Shown here: positions 1-7,511 of the stretch, piece by piece
Numbering within the stretch: the first letter of the stretch is position 1
How the letters are laid out: every line of letters starts with the position of its first letter
Assembly (NCBI GenBank): GCA_041619555.1
Contig: JBFKDQ010000015.1
Coordinates: forward strand, 5,062-69,061
Source: Oceanococcus sp041619555
GTDB lineage: Bacteria > Pseudomonadota > Gammaproteobacteria > Nevskiales > Oceanococcaceae
Direction: 5' to 3'
Length of the DNA: 64,000 nucleotides
Program-made: the position numbers and the translations under genes
The notes under the pieces: model-generated
Told to the model about the DNA's origin: nothing
The model's database searches: none
What the model saw: the letters and a program-made list of their open reading frames with translations, nothing else

Positions 1-248
1 GTATAGCCAACATTTTCCAGGTCATTGTGTTTGCCGCCGGCTCGCACGCAACGCTGGGAACTGACCGCGCGCTGATAGGAGCGTTGCTCCTGACCGAGGA
101 ACACATCCTTGAACTGCACCATGCCGGCATTGGTAAACAGCAAGGTGGGGTCATTGGCAGGCACCAGGGAACTGGAGGCGACGGGCGCGTGGCCATTTCG
201 CTCAAAGTAACTGATGAATCTTCGCCGGATTTCATTACTGCTGATCAT
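1..248 (-). CDS. alaS: Alanyl-tRNA synthetase, N-terminal part (cut by window edge)
   Basis: AlaS charges tRNA-Ala with alanine in the cytoplasm. Only about 82 N-terminal residues lie in the window; the rest is beyond position 1. The reverse-strand translation begins MISSNEIRRRFISYF and carries the class II synthetase hallmarks LVPANDPTLLFTNAGM and RCVRAGGKHNDLENVGY, which match bacterial AlaS closely. The ATG at 248 gives the expected length ahead of the ASSSLVP block. It follows recX on the same strand after a 105-bp gap, the usual recA-recX-alaS order. A perfect 16-bp palindrome lies 50-65 bp upstream of the start. Confidence 0.95.
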   Translation of the reverse strand, partial: MISSNEIRRRFISYFERNGHAPVASSSLVPANDPTLLFTNAGMVQFKDVFLGQEQRSYQRAVSSQRCVRAGGKHNDLENVGY

Positions 249-297
249 GGTTCGCGCTCGGCGGGAATTGGCATCGCCCGCATTCATTTTCGTGTGC

Positions 298-313
298 AAA
301 ATCGCGCGATTTT
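298..313. promoter_or_regulatory. Perfect 16-bp palindrome upstream of alaS
   Basis: The sequence AAAATCGCGCGATTTT reads the same on both strands. It sits between the recX stop and the alaS start. It could be an operator for alaS: E. coli AlaS represses its own transcription at a palindrome near the start site. It could instead be a short stem ending the recX transcript, since the reverse-strand copy ends in four T. The sequence does not decide between these. Confidence 0.4.
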
Positions 314-353
314 ACTCGAATGAAAGCGCTTTGGGGTACACGCGGGCGGCGAA

Positions 354-818
354 TCAGGATTCCGTGTGCGTTTGCACCTGCAGGGCCGCCTGAATCTGCC
401 CGGCTTCGAACCCTCGCTGATACAGCTTCTGCTGCAATCTGCCCCTGGATTCGCCTGGCGACAGCCGCGCCATGGCGCGCCGGCAGGCGGCATCCCAGTC
501 CAGGTCCGCCTGCATCAGCGCCTGGCTCAGAATCTCACCATCAATGCCCTGGGCCTGCAATTCGGCCTGTACCCAGCGCGGGCCGCGACCCTGGCCACAA
601 CGGTGCCGCGCCATGAAGGCCGCATAGCGGGACTCGTTCAACCAGTCCCGCCGTCTCAGTTCTTCCAGGGCCTGCTCGACGACGGGCGGCGAAAAGCCCT
701 TGCGCGCCAGCTTGCCGCCCAACTCACGGGCGGCGTGCTCGCGCCGGGCCAGCAGGCTGGCGGCCGCATCACACGCCGCCGCGACGCTGTCTTCAGGCCG
801 TTTCCGGGGCCTGCTCAA
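354..818 (-). CDS. recX: Regulatory protein RecX
   Basis: RecX binds RecA filaments and limits their growth and activity. The 154-residue product has the alpha-helical three-repeat architecture of the family, for example LLARREHAARELGGKL followed by VEQALEELRRRDWLNESRYA and a GPRWVQAEL segment. The start is TTG at 818, 26 bp inside the end of recA; no ATG or GTG lies in frame near it, so translation is probably coupled to recA. Length and position directly after recA fit the family. Confidence 0.9.
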   Translation of the reverse strand: MSRPRKRPEDSVAAACDAAASLLARREHAARELGGKLARKGFSPPVVEQALEELRRRDWLNESRYAAFMARHRCGQGRGPRWVQAELQAQGIDGEILSQALMQADLDWDAACRRAMARLSPGESRGRLQQKLYQRGFEAGQIQAALQVQTHTES

Positions 819-1827
819 GGGCTTCGTCCGCCGGCTTCTTGGGCAGCAGAATTTCCCGCAGGCGGGTATCGATCTCCTTGGCCATTTCGGGATGCTCTTT
901 CAGATATTCGCGCGCATTGTCCTTGCCCTGGCCAATGCGTTCGCCGTTATAGCTGTACCAGGACCCCGCCTTGTCCACGAGATTGTGCTGCACGCCCAGG
1001 TCGACCAGCTCGCCCAGCCAGGAAATGCCCTCGCCGTAAAGAATTTCGAACTGAGCCTCCCGAAACGGCGGCGCCAGCTTGTTCTTCACCACCTTGACCC
1101 GGGTCTCGTTGCCGATGATTTCCGCGCCCCGTTTGACCGAGCCGATGCGCCGGATGTCCAGCCGCACCGAAGCATAGAATTTCAGCGCGTTGCCACCGCT
1201 GGTGGTTTCCGGCGAGCCGAACATCACACCGATCTTCATCCGGATCTGGTTGATGAAAATCACGATGGTATTGCTGCGCTTGATGTTACCGGTCAGCTTG
1301 CGCAGGGCCTGCGACATCAGTCTGGCCTGCAAACCGACGTGCGAATCACCCATTTCACCTTCGATTTCGGCTTTGGGCACCAGAGCGGCGACGGAATCGA
1401 TCACGACGATATCGACCGCGGCGGAGCGCACCAGCATGTCCGCAATTTCCAGCGCCTGCTCACCGGTGTCCGGCTGCGACACCAGCAGGTCGTCAACATT
1501 GACGCCCAGATTGCGCGCATAGCCCGGATCCAGGGCGTGCTCGGCATCGATGAAGGCCGCGGTACCGCCCTTGGCCTGGGCCGCGGCCACCGCCTGCAGG
1601 GTCAGCGTGGTCTTGCCGGAAGACTCCGGCCCGTAGATCTCGACCACCCGGCCGCAGGGCAAGCCACCCACGCCGAGGGCGACATCCAGCCCCAGCGAGC
1701 CGGTGGAGATCACCTGAATGTCACGCACCACGCCACCATCGCCCAGACGCATGACAGAGCCTTTACCGAACTGGCGTTCGATCTGCGTCAAGGCGGCAGC
1801 GAGGGCTTTTTTGCGATTTTCGTCCAT
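793..1827 (-). CDS. recA: Recombinase RecA
   Basis: RecA forms ATP-dependent filaments on single-stranded DNA, promotes strand exchange and stimulates LexA self-cleavage. The 344-residue protein has the Walker A motif GPESSGKT at residues 66-73, the conserved block FINQIRMKIGVMFG (loop L1 onwards) and the TTSGGNALKFYASVRLD segment. It lies 28 bp after the CinA-type gene and overlaps recX by 26 bp, so all three are probably one transcript. I found no CTGT-N8-ACAG LexA box in the short gap upstream or ahead of the CinA-type gene. The preceding AGG gives only a weak Shine-Dalgarno sequence. Confidence 0.98.
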   Translation of the reverse strand: MDENRKKALAAALTQIERQFGKGSVMRLGDGGVVRDIQVISTGSLGLDVALGVGGLPCGRVVEIYGPESSGKTTLTLQAVAAAQAKGGTAAFIDAEHALDPGYARNLGVNVDDLLVSQPDTGEQALEIADMLVRSAAVDIVVIDSVAALVPKAEIEGEMGDSHVGLQARLMSQALRKLTGNIKRSNTIVIFINQIRMKIGVMFGSPETTSGGNALKFYASVRLDIRRIGSVKRGAEIIGNETRVKVVKNKLAPPFREAQFEILYGEGISWLGELVDLGVQHNLVDKAGSWYSYNGERIGQGKDNAREYLKEHPEMAKEIDTRLREILLPKKPADEALEQAPETA

Positions 1828-1855
1828 GTTTAACCTGAATTCCGTTGAAACTGCA

Positions 1856-2365
1856 TTATCCCAGATTTGACCGGGCCGCCGGGTCGCCGTGCGTCAGTTG
1901 GCACAGGGTCTGCACCGCGCTGCGCGCGCTGAGCTGCCGCATGGCCGTGCGCTCGCCTTGCAGTTGCAGGCGCCAGGCATGCCGCTTGCCATTGCGATGG
2001 GCGACACACAGGAATACGAGACCCACCGGCTTTTCCGGACGTCCGCCGCCGGGTCCGTAGATCCCGCTTTCTGCCACGACCCAGTCGGCGCTGGTGCGCG
2101 CCAGCGCAGCCTCGGCCAGCGCCTCGACGACCCTGTCGCTGACCGCGCCATGAGCCTGGATCAGTTCCGGCCTCAGGCCCAGCCAGCCGGTCTTCAATTC
2201 ATCCGCATAGCAGCAGATGCCGCCGACAAACCAGGCCGAGGCTCCGGCCGGCGCCGAAAGCGCAGCCTGCAGGACGCCGCCGCTGCCGGCCTCGATCACG
2301 AACAGCCGTTCATTTCGAAGCCGCAGGCGGGAAGCGAGCAGCTGGCACTCGGCAGTTGATAGCAT
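1856..2365 (-). CDS. pncC: CinA C-terminal family protein (PncC-like) with altered active-site motif
   Basis: Single-domain relatives of the CinA C-terminus (PncC) deamidate nicotinamide mononucleotide to NaMN in NAD recycling. The 169-residue product matches across the domain: ASAWFVGGICCYADELK, QAHGAVSDRVVEALAE and the ESGIYGPGGG...EKPVG block. The catalytic ESCTGG motif reads EAGSGG here, so the nucleophilic serine position is alanine, and SGIAGP reads SGIYGP. Activity is therefore doubtful. I chose the ATG at 2365 because the longer frame would overlap mutS. It is divergent from mutS with a 25-bp gap and is followed by recA. Confidence 0.8.
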   Translation of the reverse strand: MLSTAECQLLASRLRLRNERLFVIEAGSGGVLQAALSAPAGASAWFVGGICCYADELKTGWLGLRPELIQAHGAVSDRVVEALAEAALARTSADWVVAESGIYGPGGGRPEKPVGLVFLCVAHRNGKRHAWRLQLQGERTAMRQLSARSAVQTLCQLTHGDPAARSNLG

Positions 2366-2390
2366 AGGGGGTTTTCCGGTCAGACTTTCC

Positions 2391-4943
2391 GTGAGCTCAA
2401 AAGATATCGCCCACACCCCGATGATGCAGCAGTTTCTGGGCCTCAAGGCGGAACACCCCGACGAGTTGCTGTTCTACCGCATGGGGGACTTTTACGAACT
2501 GTTCTACGAAGACGCCCGCAAGGCCGCGGCCCTGCTGGACCTGACCCTGACCACCCGCGGCCAATCGGCCGGCGCGCCGATCCCGATGGCCGGAATCCCG
2601 CATCACGCCGCCGAGCAGTACCTGGCCCGACTGCTGCGCCTGGGCCAGTCGGTTGCGATCGCCGAACAGTTCGGCGACCCCAGCGGCAAGGGCCCCATGC
2701 AGCGCAAGGTGGTGCGGGTCGTCACACCGGGCACGGTCACCGATGATGCGCTGCTGGATGCGCGCAGCGAGGCGGAACTGGCAGCGGTCGCGCAGTTCGA
2801 AGATCGCTTCGGCCTGGCCCGGCTGGACCTCGCCAGTGGCCGTTTCGTCATTTCCGAGTTCCCGAGCGAGGCCGCCCTGACGCAGGATCTCAGCGCGATG
2901 CCGCCCGCCGAACTGCTCTACAGCGACAGCCAGAGCACGCTGGATCGGCCCGGTCGGACCGCGCTGCGGCCCCGGCCGTGCTGGCATTTCGATCATGGCA
3001 GTGCCTATCAGTTGCTGCTGGAACAGTTTCGCTGCCGGGACCTCAAAGGCTTTGGCTGTGATGATCGCGCGGCCGCGATCACCGCCGCCGGCGCCCTGCT
3101 GCAGTATCTGCGCGACACCCAGCGGCAGGAACTGCCCCATCTCACCAGCCTGCGCCTGGAACAGGACAGCGAACGCCTGCGCATCGATCCGGCCAGCCGG
3201 CGCAATCTGGAACTGGAGACCAATGCCTCCGGCCAGCGCGAAAACAGCCTGCTCGACCTGCTCGATGTCTGCGCCAGCGGCATGGGCAGCCGTCTGCTGC
3301 AGCGCTGGCTGCGGGCGCCCGTGCGCGCCCGTGACATCCTCCGCGCCCGCTATCAGGCGATCGGCGAATGCCTGCAAAACGGCAGCCACACACCGCTGCA
3401 CCAGCATCTACGCAGCCTGTCCGACATCGAACGCATCAGCACCCGGGTGGCGATGCGCAGCGCGCGCCCGCGTGATCTGTCCGGGCTGGCGCGCTCCCTC
3501 GCCACCCTGCCGGAACTGCGGGACCTGCTACCCGATTCACCGCGCCTGCAGGAACTGGGCGACACGCTGGGAACCTACCCGGAACTGAGCCGCTATCTGG
3601 CCGCCGCCATCGAGGAGGAACCGCCGGTCATCCTGCGTGATGGTGGCGTGATCCGCCCCGGTTTCGACGCCGAACTCGATGAACTGCGCGAACTGGCCGC
3701 CAATTCCGGCGCCTACCTGCAGGAACTGGAGCAGCGCGAACGGGAACGCACCGGCATCGACAAGCTCAAGGTCGGCTACAACCGCGTCCACGGCTTCTAT
3801 ATCGAACTGCCGCGCAGCCGCTCCGCCCAGGCGCCGGTGGACTACACCCGCCGGCAGACCCTGAAAGCGACCGAACGCTACATCACCCCCGAGCTCAAGG
3901 GCTATGAGGACAAGGTGCTGTCGTCCCGTGAGCGCGCGCTGAGCCGGGAGAAGTATCTCTATGACCAGATCCTGGACGCCCTGCAGCCACAGATCAGCGC
4001 CCTGCAGGCCACGGCCGCCGCGCTCGCGGAAATCGATGTGCTCGCCGCCCTGGCCGAACGCGCCGACAAGCTGGGCTGGACTGCCCCCACCCTGGTCGAC
4101 ACCCCCTGCCTGCGCATCCGTGGCGGCCGTCACCCGGTGGTCGAGGCGCTGGTGGAACATAATTTCGTACCCAATGACCTGCAACTGGATGCCGATCTGC
4201 GCATGCTGATCATCACCGGTCCGAACATGGGCGGTAAATCCACCTACATGCGCCAGTGCGCGCTGATCGTGCTGCTCGCCCACATCGGCAGCCATGTGCC
4301 GGCTGACAGCGCGGAAATCGGCCCGGTCGACCGGATCTTCACCCGCATCGGCGCCGGCGATGATCTCAGTTCCGGACGCTCGACCTTCATGGTGGAGATG
4401 CAGGAAACCGCGGAAATCCTCCACAATGCGACCGCCCGAAGCCTGGTGCTGATGGATGAAATCGGCCGCGGCACCGGCACCTATGACGGCCTGTCTCTGG
4501 CGCAGGCGGCCGCCGAAGAACTGGCGCAGAAAATCGCCGGTTTCAGCCTGTTCGCCACCCATTACTTCGAGCTCACCGCATTGGCCGAACAACTGCCTGG
4601 GGTGGCCAATATCCACCTGGACGCCACCGAGCACGCCGACGAACTGATCTTTCTGCACCGGGTGAAGGAGGGGCCGGCCAACCGCAGCTATGGCCTGCAG
4701 GTGGCGCGCCTGGCCGGCGTCCCGGCGCCGGTCCTGCGGCGCGCACAGAAACATCTGCAGCGCCTCGAAGCCGGCGCCGCCGCAAGCACCACGCCGACCC
4801 CGCAACTGACCCTGTTCGCGCCCCCGGCGACGCGCCCGGCCGCACTACAGAAGCTCGATGACATCTCGCCGGACAGCTTGAGCCCACGGCAGGCGCTGGA
4901 CCTGCTGTATGAACTCAAGCAACTGGCGGAACACACCGACTGA
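2391..4943 (+). CDS. mutS: DNA mismatch repair protein MutS
   Basis: MutS recognises mismatches and small loops and recruits MutL. The GTG at 2391 gives an 850-residue protein whose N-terminus aligns with E. coli MutS (DIAHTPMMQQFLGLKAEHP); upstream in-frame ATGs only add unrelated sequence. The mismatch-reading Phe-X-Glu is F34-Y-E36 in GDFYEL. Walker A is GPNMGGKS at 610-617 and Walker B is MDEIGRG around 688-694. The following signature loop reads TGTYDG, whereas nearly all relatives have TSTYDG, so residue 696 is Gly instead of Ser. The gene stands alone, divergent from the CinA-type gene. Confidence 0.97.
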   Translation: MSSKDIAHTPMMQQFLGLKAEHPDELLFYRMGDFYELFYEDARKAAALLDLTLTTRGQSAGAPIPMAGIPHHAAEQYLARLLRLGQSVAIAEQFGDPSGKGPMQRKVVRVVTPGTVTDDALLDARSEAELAAVAQFEDRFGLARLDLASGRFVISEFPSEAALTQDLSAMPPAELLYSDSQSTLDRPGRTALRPRPCWHFDHGSAYQLLLEQFRCRDLKGFGCDDRAAAITAAGALLQYLRDTQRQELPHLTSLRLEQDSERLRIDPASRRNLELETNASGQRENSLLDLLDVCASGMGSRLLQRWLRAPVRARDILRARYQAIGECLQNGSHTPLHQHLRSLSDIERISTRVAMRSARPRDLSGLARSLATLPELRDLLPDSPRLQELGDTLGTYPELSRYLAAAIEEEPPVILRDGGVIRPGFDAELDELRELAANSGAYLQELEQRERERTGIDKLKVGYNRVHGFYIELPRSRSAQAPVDYTRRQTLKATERYITPELKGYEDKVLSSRERALSREKYLYDQILDALQPQISALQATAAALAEIDVLAALAERADKLGWTAPTLVDTPCLRIRGGRHPVVEALVEHNFVPNDLQLDADLRMLIITGPNMGGKSTYMRQCALIVLLAHIGSHVPADSAEIGPVDRIFTRIGAGDDLSSGRSTFMVEMQETAEILHNATARSLVLMDEIGRGTGTYDGLSLAQAAAEELAQKIAGFSLFATHYFELTALAEQLPGVANIHLDATEHADELIFLHRVKEGPANRSYGLQVARLAGVPAPVLRRAQKHLQRLEAGAAASTTPTPQLTLFAPPATRPAALQKLDDISPDSLSPRQALDLLYELKQLAEHTD

Positions 4944-5050
4944 GCGTGGCGGGCGGCGCTCGCCCCAATGCGATCCGAAAATCCTGCCCATTGGTCTCGC
5001 GCCATCCGCCCTGCAGCCCGCGGGCCAACGGACATGAGCCACCTCGACAA

Positions 5051-5079
5051 TTGCACCAAGCCGCCGGCCATAGCATAGT
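5051..5079 (+). promoter_or_regulatory. Possible sigma-70 promoter for the Mrp operon
   Basis: TTGCAC and CATAGT are separated by 17 bp in the 164-bp gap between mutS and the first antiporter gene. The spacing is ideal, but both hexamers are imperfect matches. The position, about 30 bp before the GTG start, is reasonable. Confidence 0.3.
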
Positions 5080-5107
5080 GCAGCTTCCGCTTCCTGATCG
5101 GGATCAC

Positions 5108-5572
5108 GTGCGACTCTTCAGCCTGTTCATCAGTCTTGCGTTTTTCTGGCTGCTTCTTTCCGGCCACACCGGGGCCCTGTTGCTGAGCCTGGGCGCGCTC
5201 TCCTGCGTGCTCGTCCTCTGGCTTTGTCAACGAATGAACATCGTCGACCCGGAAAGCTACCCCCATCATCTGGCCCGACGGATGCCCGGCTACTGGCTCG
5301 GCCTGCTGCGGGACACGCTGCAGTCGAACTGGGATGTCAGCCTGATCATCGTCCGTGGCCGCCAGGTTCGGCCGGTCACCGAATACGTCGCAACCCCGCT
5401 GCAGCACGATGTGACCCGGGCCATACTGGCCAATTCCATCACCCTGACACCGGGCACCCTGACCCTCGATGTCGAGGATCGTCGCCTGCGGGTCCACGCA
5501 CTGACCCCCGAACTGATGCAGGAACTGCGCAGCTGCGGCATGATCGAGCGCGCGGTCCGACTGGAGGAATGA
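5108..5572 (+). CDS. mrpE: Mrp cation/proton antiporter subunit E
   Basis: This is a membrane subunit of the multi-subunit Mrp (Mnh) Na+(K+)/H+ antiporter. The 154-residue product begins with hydrophobic helices (LFSLFISLAFFWLLL) and has the MnhE core NWDVSLIIVRGR, followed by the LANSITLTPGTLTLDV block typical of the family. I chose the GTG at 5108 because homology begins there; the longer frame from 4946 adds non-conserved, non-membrane sequence. It opens the operon, and its stop overlaps the region of the mrpF start. Confidence 0.88.
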   Translation: MRLFSLFISLAFFWLLLSGHTGALLLSLGALSCVLVLWLCQRMNIVDPESYPHHLARRMPGYWLGLLRDTLQSNWDVSLIIVRGRQVRPVTEYVATPLQHDVTRAILANSITLTPGTLTLDVEDRRLRVHALTPELMQELRSCGMIERAVRLEE

Positions 5573-5856
5573 TGCTGCTCGCCGCCCTGATTGCCGTTGT
5601 CGCCGCCATGGGCCTGGCCCTGGTCCGCACCCTGCTGGGGCCGACTGCCTATGACCGAATTCTTGCAGCCAACAGTTTCGGCACCAAGACCGTCCTGTTC
5701 ATCGCCATCATCGGCTTTGTCATGGGCCGGCCCGAGTTTCTCGACATCGCCCTGGTCTATGCGCTGATCAACTTCATCGGCACGGTGGCGGTCCTCAAGT
5801 TCATGCACTTTCGCGACCTGGGCTACGGCCTGATCCATCGCCAAAACCAGCCATGA
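5572..5856 (+). CDS. mrpF: Mrp antiporter subunit F
   Basis: This small (94-residue) membrane subunit has about three transmembrane helices. It carries the MnhF signature around RTLLGPTAYDRILAANSFGTK and ALINFIGTVAVLKF. Two ATG codons are adjacent (5569 and 5572). I took the second because GGAGG at 5563-5567 is better spaced from it. The gene overlaps the mrpE stop and mrpG by a few bases, so translation is probably coupled. Confidence 0.88.
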   Translation: MLLAALIAVVAAMGLALVRTLLGPTAYDRILAANSFGTKTVLFIAIIGFVMGRPEFLDIALVYALINFIGTVAVLKFMHFRDLGYGLIHRQNQP

Positions 5857-6164
5857 TTCCACTGCTTGCCAACACCAGCCTGTTCTTAGGCTCGCTGATC
5901 TTGCTGCTCGGCGTCGTCGGCCTGCTGCGCTTTCCGGATTTCTTTTCCCGCACCCATGCGGTCAGCATGACCGACACCGCGGGCGCCGGCTTCATCTGCC
6001 TGGGCCTGGTGCTGACTGCCGGCTGGGGCCTGGTCAGCGCCAAACTGGTGATGATCCTGATCTTCCTGCTGCTGACCTCGCCGTCTTCCAGCCATGCCTT
6101 GGCCCAGGCCGCACTGGTCGATGGCGCCAGGCCGCTCGGACAGGTTGAAAAAGACCGTTCATGA
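5853..6164 (+). CDS. mrpG: Mrp antiporter subunit G
   Basis: This 103-residue membrane protein has the MnhG pattern: a first helix, then GLLRFPDFFSRTHAVSMTDT, then two further helices ending in a short polar tail. The start codon overlaps the mrpF stop as ATGA, and the stop overlaps the next start the same way. In Mrp complexes MrpE, F and G form a small-subunit module needed for assembly. Confidence 0.9.
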   Translation: MIPLLANTSLFLGSLILLLGVVGLLRFPDFFSRTHAVSMTDTAGAGFICLGLVLTAGWGLVSAKLVMILIFLLLTSPSSSHALAQAALVDGARPLGQVEKDRS

Positions 6165-6721
6165 GCGCCAACGAAATCCTCGGCATCAATGCCGCCCTGC
6201 TGATCATGATGGTGGTCATCGCCCTGGCCATGGCACGACAGCGCAATCTGTTCGTTGCGGCGATGATGAGCAGCGTTTACAGCCTCGCCTCCGCCTGTCT
6301 GTTCGTGCTGCTGGATGCGGTGGATGTCGCCTTTACCGAAGCCGCGGTCGGCGCCGGCATCAGCACCGTGCTGATCCTCAGCGCGCTGGCCCTGACCAGC
6401 TACCAGGACCGCCAGCCGCGACCGGGGCCGCACTGGGCCGCACTGGGCGCCTGTGTGGCCGTCGGCGCCCTGCTGCTCAGCGCTGCCCGCGAATGGCCGA
6501 CCCTGGGCGCGTCGGATACGCCTGTGCAGAGCCATCCCCTGACCGCCCACTACCTCGAACAATCCGTCAGCGAAACCGGCCTGCCCAACGCCGTCACCTC
6601 GGTCCTTGCCAGCTATCGCGGCTATGACACCCTGGGCGAGGTAACGGTGGTATTCACCGCCGGCATCGCGGTGCTGCTACTGCTCTGGGGACGACGCTCC
6701 TTGCGAGACCAAACCGGATGA
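6161..6721 (+). CDS. MrpA C-terminal-like subunit (MbhD/MbhE-type, DUF4040)
   Basis: This 186-residue membrane protein matches the C-terminal part of MrpA, which exists as separate MbhD and MbhE subunits in membrane-bound hydrogenases. The N-terminal half has DUF4040 features (MARQRNLFVAAMMSSVYSLASA, then DVAFTEAAVGAGISTVLILSAL). The C-terminal half (HYLEQSVSETGLPNAVTSVLASYRGYDTLGEVTVVF) matches the MbhE/MrpA tail. So what is one MrpA polypeptide in Bacillus is divided here, with the antiporter-like part encoded elsewhere in the operon. It overlaps both neighbours by 4 bp. Confidence 0.82.
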   Translation: MSANEILGINAALLIMMVVIALAMARQRNLFVAAMMSSVYSLASACLFVLLDAVDVAFTEAAVGAGISTVLILSALALTSYQDRQPRPGPHWAALGACVAVGALLLSAAREWPTLGASDTPVQSHPLTAHYLEQSVSETGLPNAVTSVLASYRGYDTLGEVTVVFTAGIAVLLLLWGRRSLRDQTG

Positions 6722-7155
6722 AACCGCAAGGGAGCACCGCGGTTCTGCGGATCATCACCAAGCAGCTGATGCCGGCCATCCTGCTGTTTGCCCTGTACGT
6801 CCAGTTTCACGGTGATTACGGGCCGGGCGGAGGCTTTCAGGCCGGCGTCATTTTCGCTGCGGGCATCGTGCTGTATGCCCTGATATTCGGTCTGGACCGG
6901 GCGCGTCAGGTTCTGCCGCCGCAGCATCTGCTGCGTCTTGCGCCACTGGGCGTACTGCTGTACGCCGGGGTCGGCGTCTACGCCCTGACGCAGGGTTACG
7001 CCTTTCTTGACTACACCGCCCTGGACCCCGGGCATCCGGTGCATGGTCAGCACCTGGGCATCTTGCTGGTCGAACTGGGCGTGGGGCTGACCGTCTGCTC
7101 GGTCATGATTCTTATATTTTACGCTTTTGCCGGACGGGGTCGCAGCCAGAAATGA
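6718..7155 (+). CDS. mrpB: Mrp antiporter subunit B
   Basis: The 145-residue product has four predicted helices and the MnhB signature QFHGDYGPGGGFQAGVIFAAGIVL near residues 29-52. This domain often lies directly downstream of the MrpA tail, as it does here. The start overlaps the previous stop, and the gene overlaps mrpC by 4 bp. Confidence 0.92.
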   Translation: MKPQGSTAVLRIITKQLMPAILLFALYVQFHGDYGPGGGFQAGVIFAAGIVLYALIFGLDRARQVLPPQHLLRLAPLGVLLYAGVGVYALTQGYAFLDYTALDPGHPVHGQHLGILLVELGVGLTVCSVMILIFYAFAGRGRSQK

Positions 7156-7511
7156 ATCTCAGTCAACTGGGGCTGCTCAACGGCTACGCCACCGTGGTGC
7201 TGTTGCTGACCGGACTCTACATCGTGCTGGCCTATGACAACCTGATCAAGCGCCTGATCGGTCTCAGCATTTTCCAGAGCGCCATCTTCGTGTTCTATAT
7301 CAGCATGGGCAAACTGCTGGATGGCACCGCTCCGATCCTGGCCGAGGGCCTGAGCAGCTATTCCCATCCGCTACCCCATGTGCTGATCCTCACCGCCATC
7401 GTGGTCGGGATCGCCACCCTGGCCCTGGGACTGGCCCTTGTGGTCCGCATCCAGGAAGCCTACGACAGCATTGACGAAGATCAAATCCTGCGCCGCGAGT
7501 CCAAGGAATGA
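7152..7511 (+). CDS. mrpC: Mrp antiporter subunit C (NuoK-like)
   Basis: The 119-residue subunit has three helices and resembles NuoK of complex I. Typical MrpC segments are YDNLIKRLIGLSIFQSAIFVFYISMG and PLPHVLILTAIVVGIATLALGLALV. It overlaps both neighbours by 4 bp. Its position between mrpB and mrpD is the standard Mrp order. Confidence 0.92.
   Translation: MNLSQLGLLNGYATVVLLLTGLYIVLAYDNLIKRLIGLSIFQSAIFVFYISMGKLLDGTAPILAEGLSSYSHPLPHVLILTAIVVGIATLALGLALVVRIQEAYDSIDEDQILRRESKE

Noticed and set aside
4944..4980. Terminator after mutS
   Set aside because: A GGGCG/CGCCC stem is present, but no T run follows.
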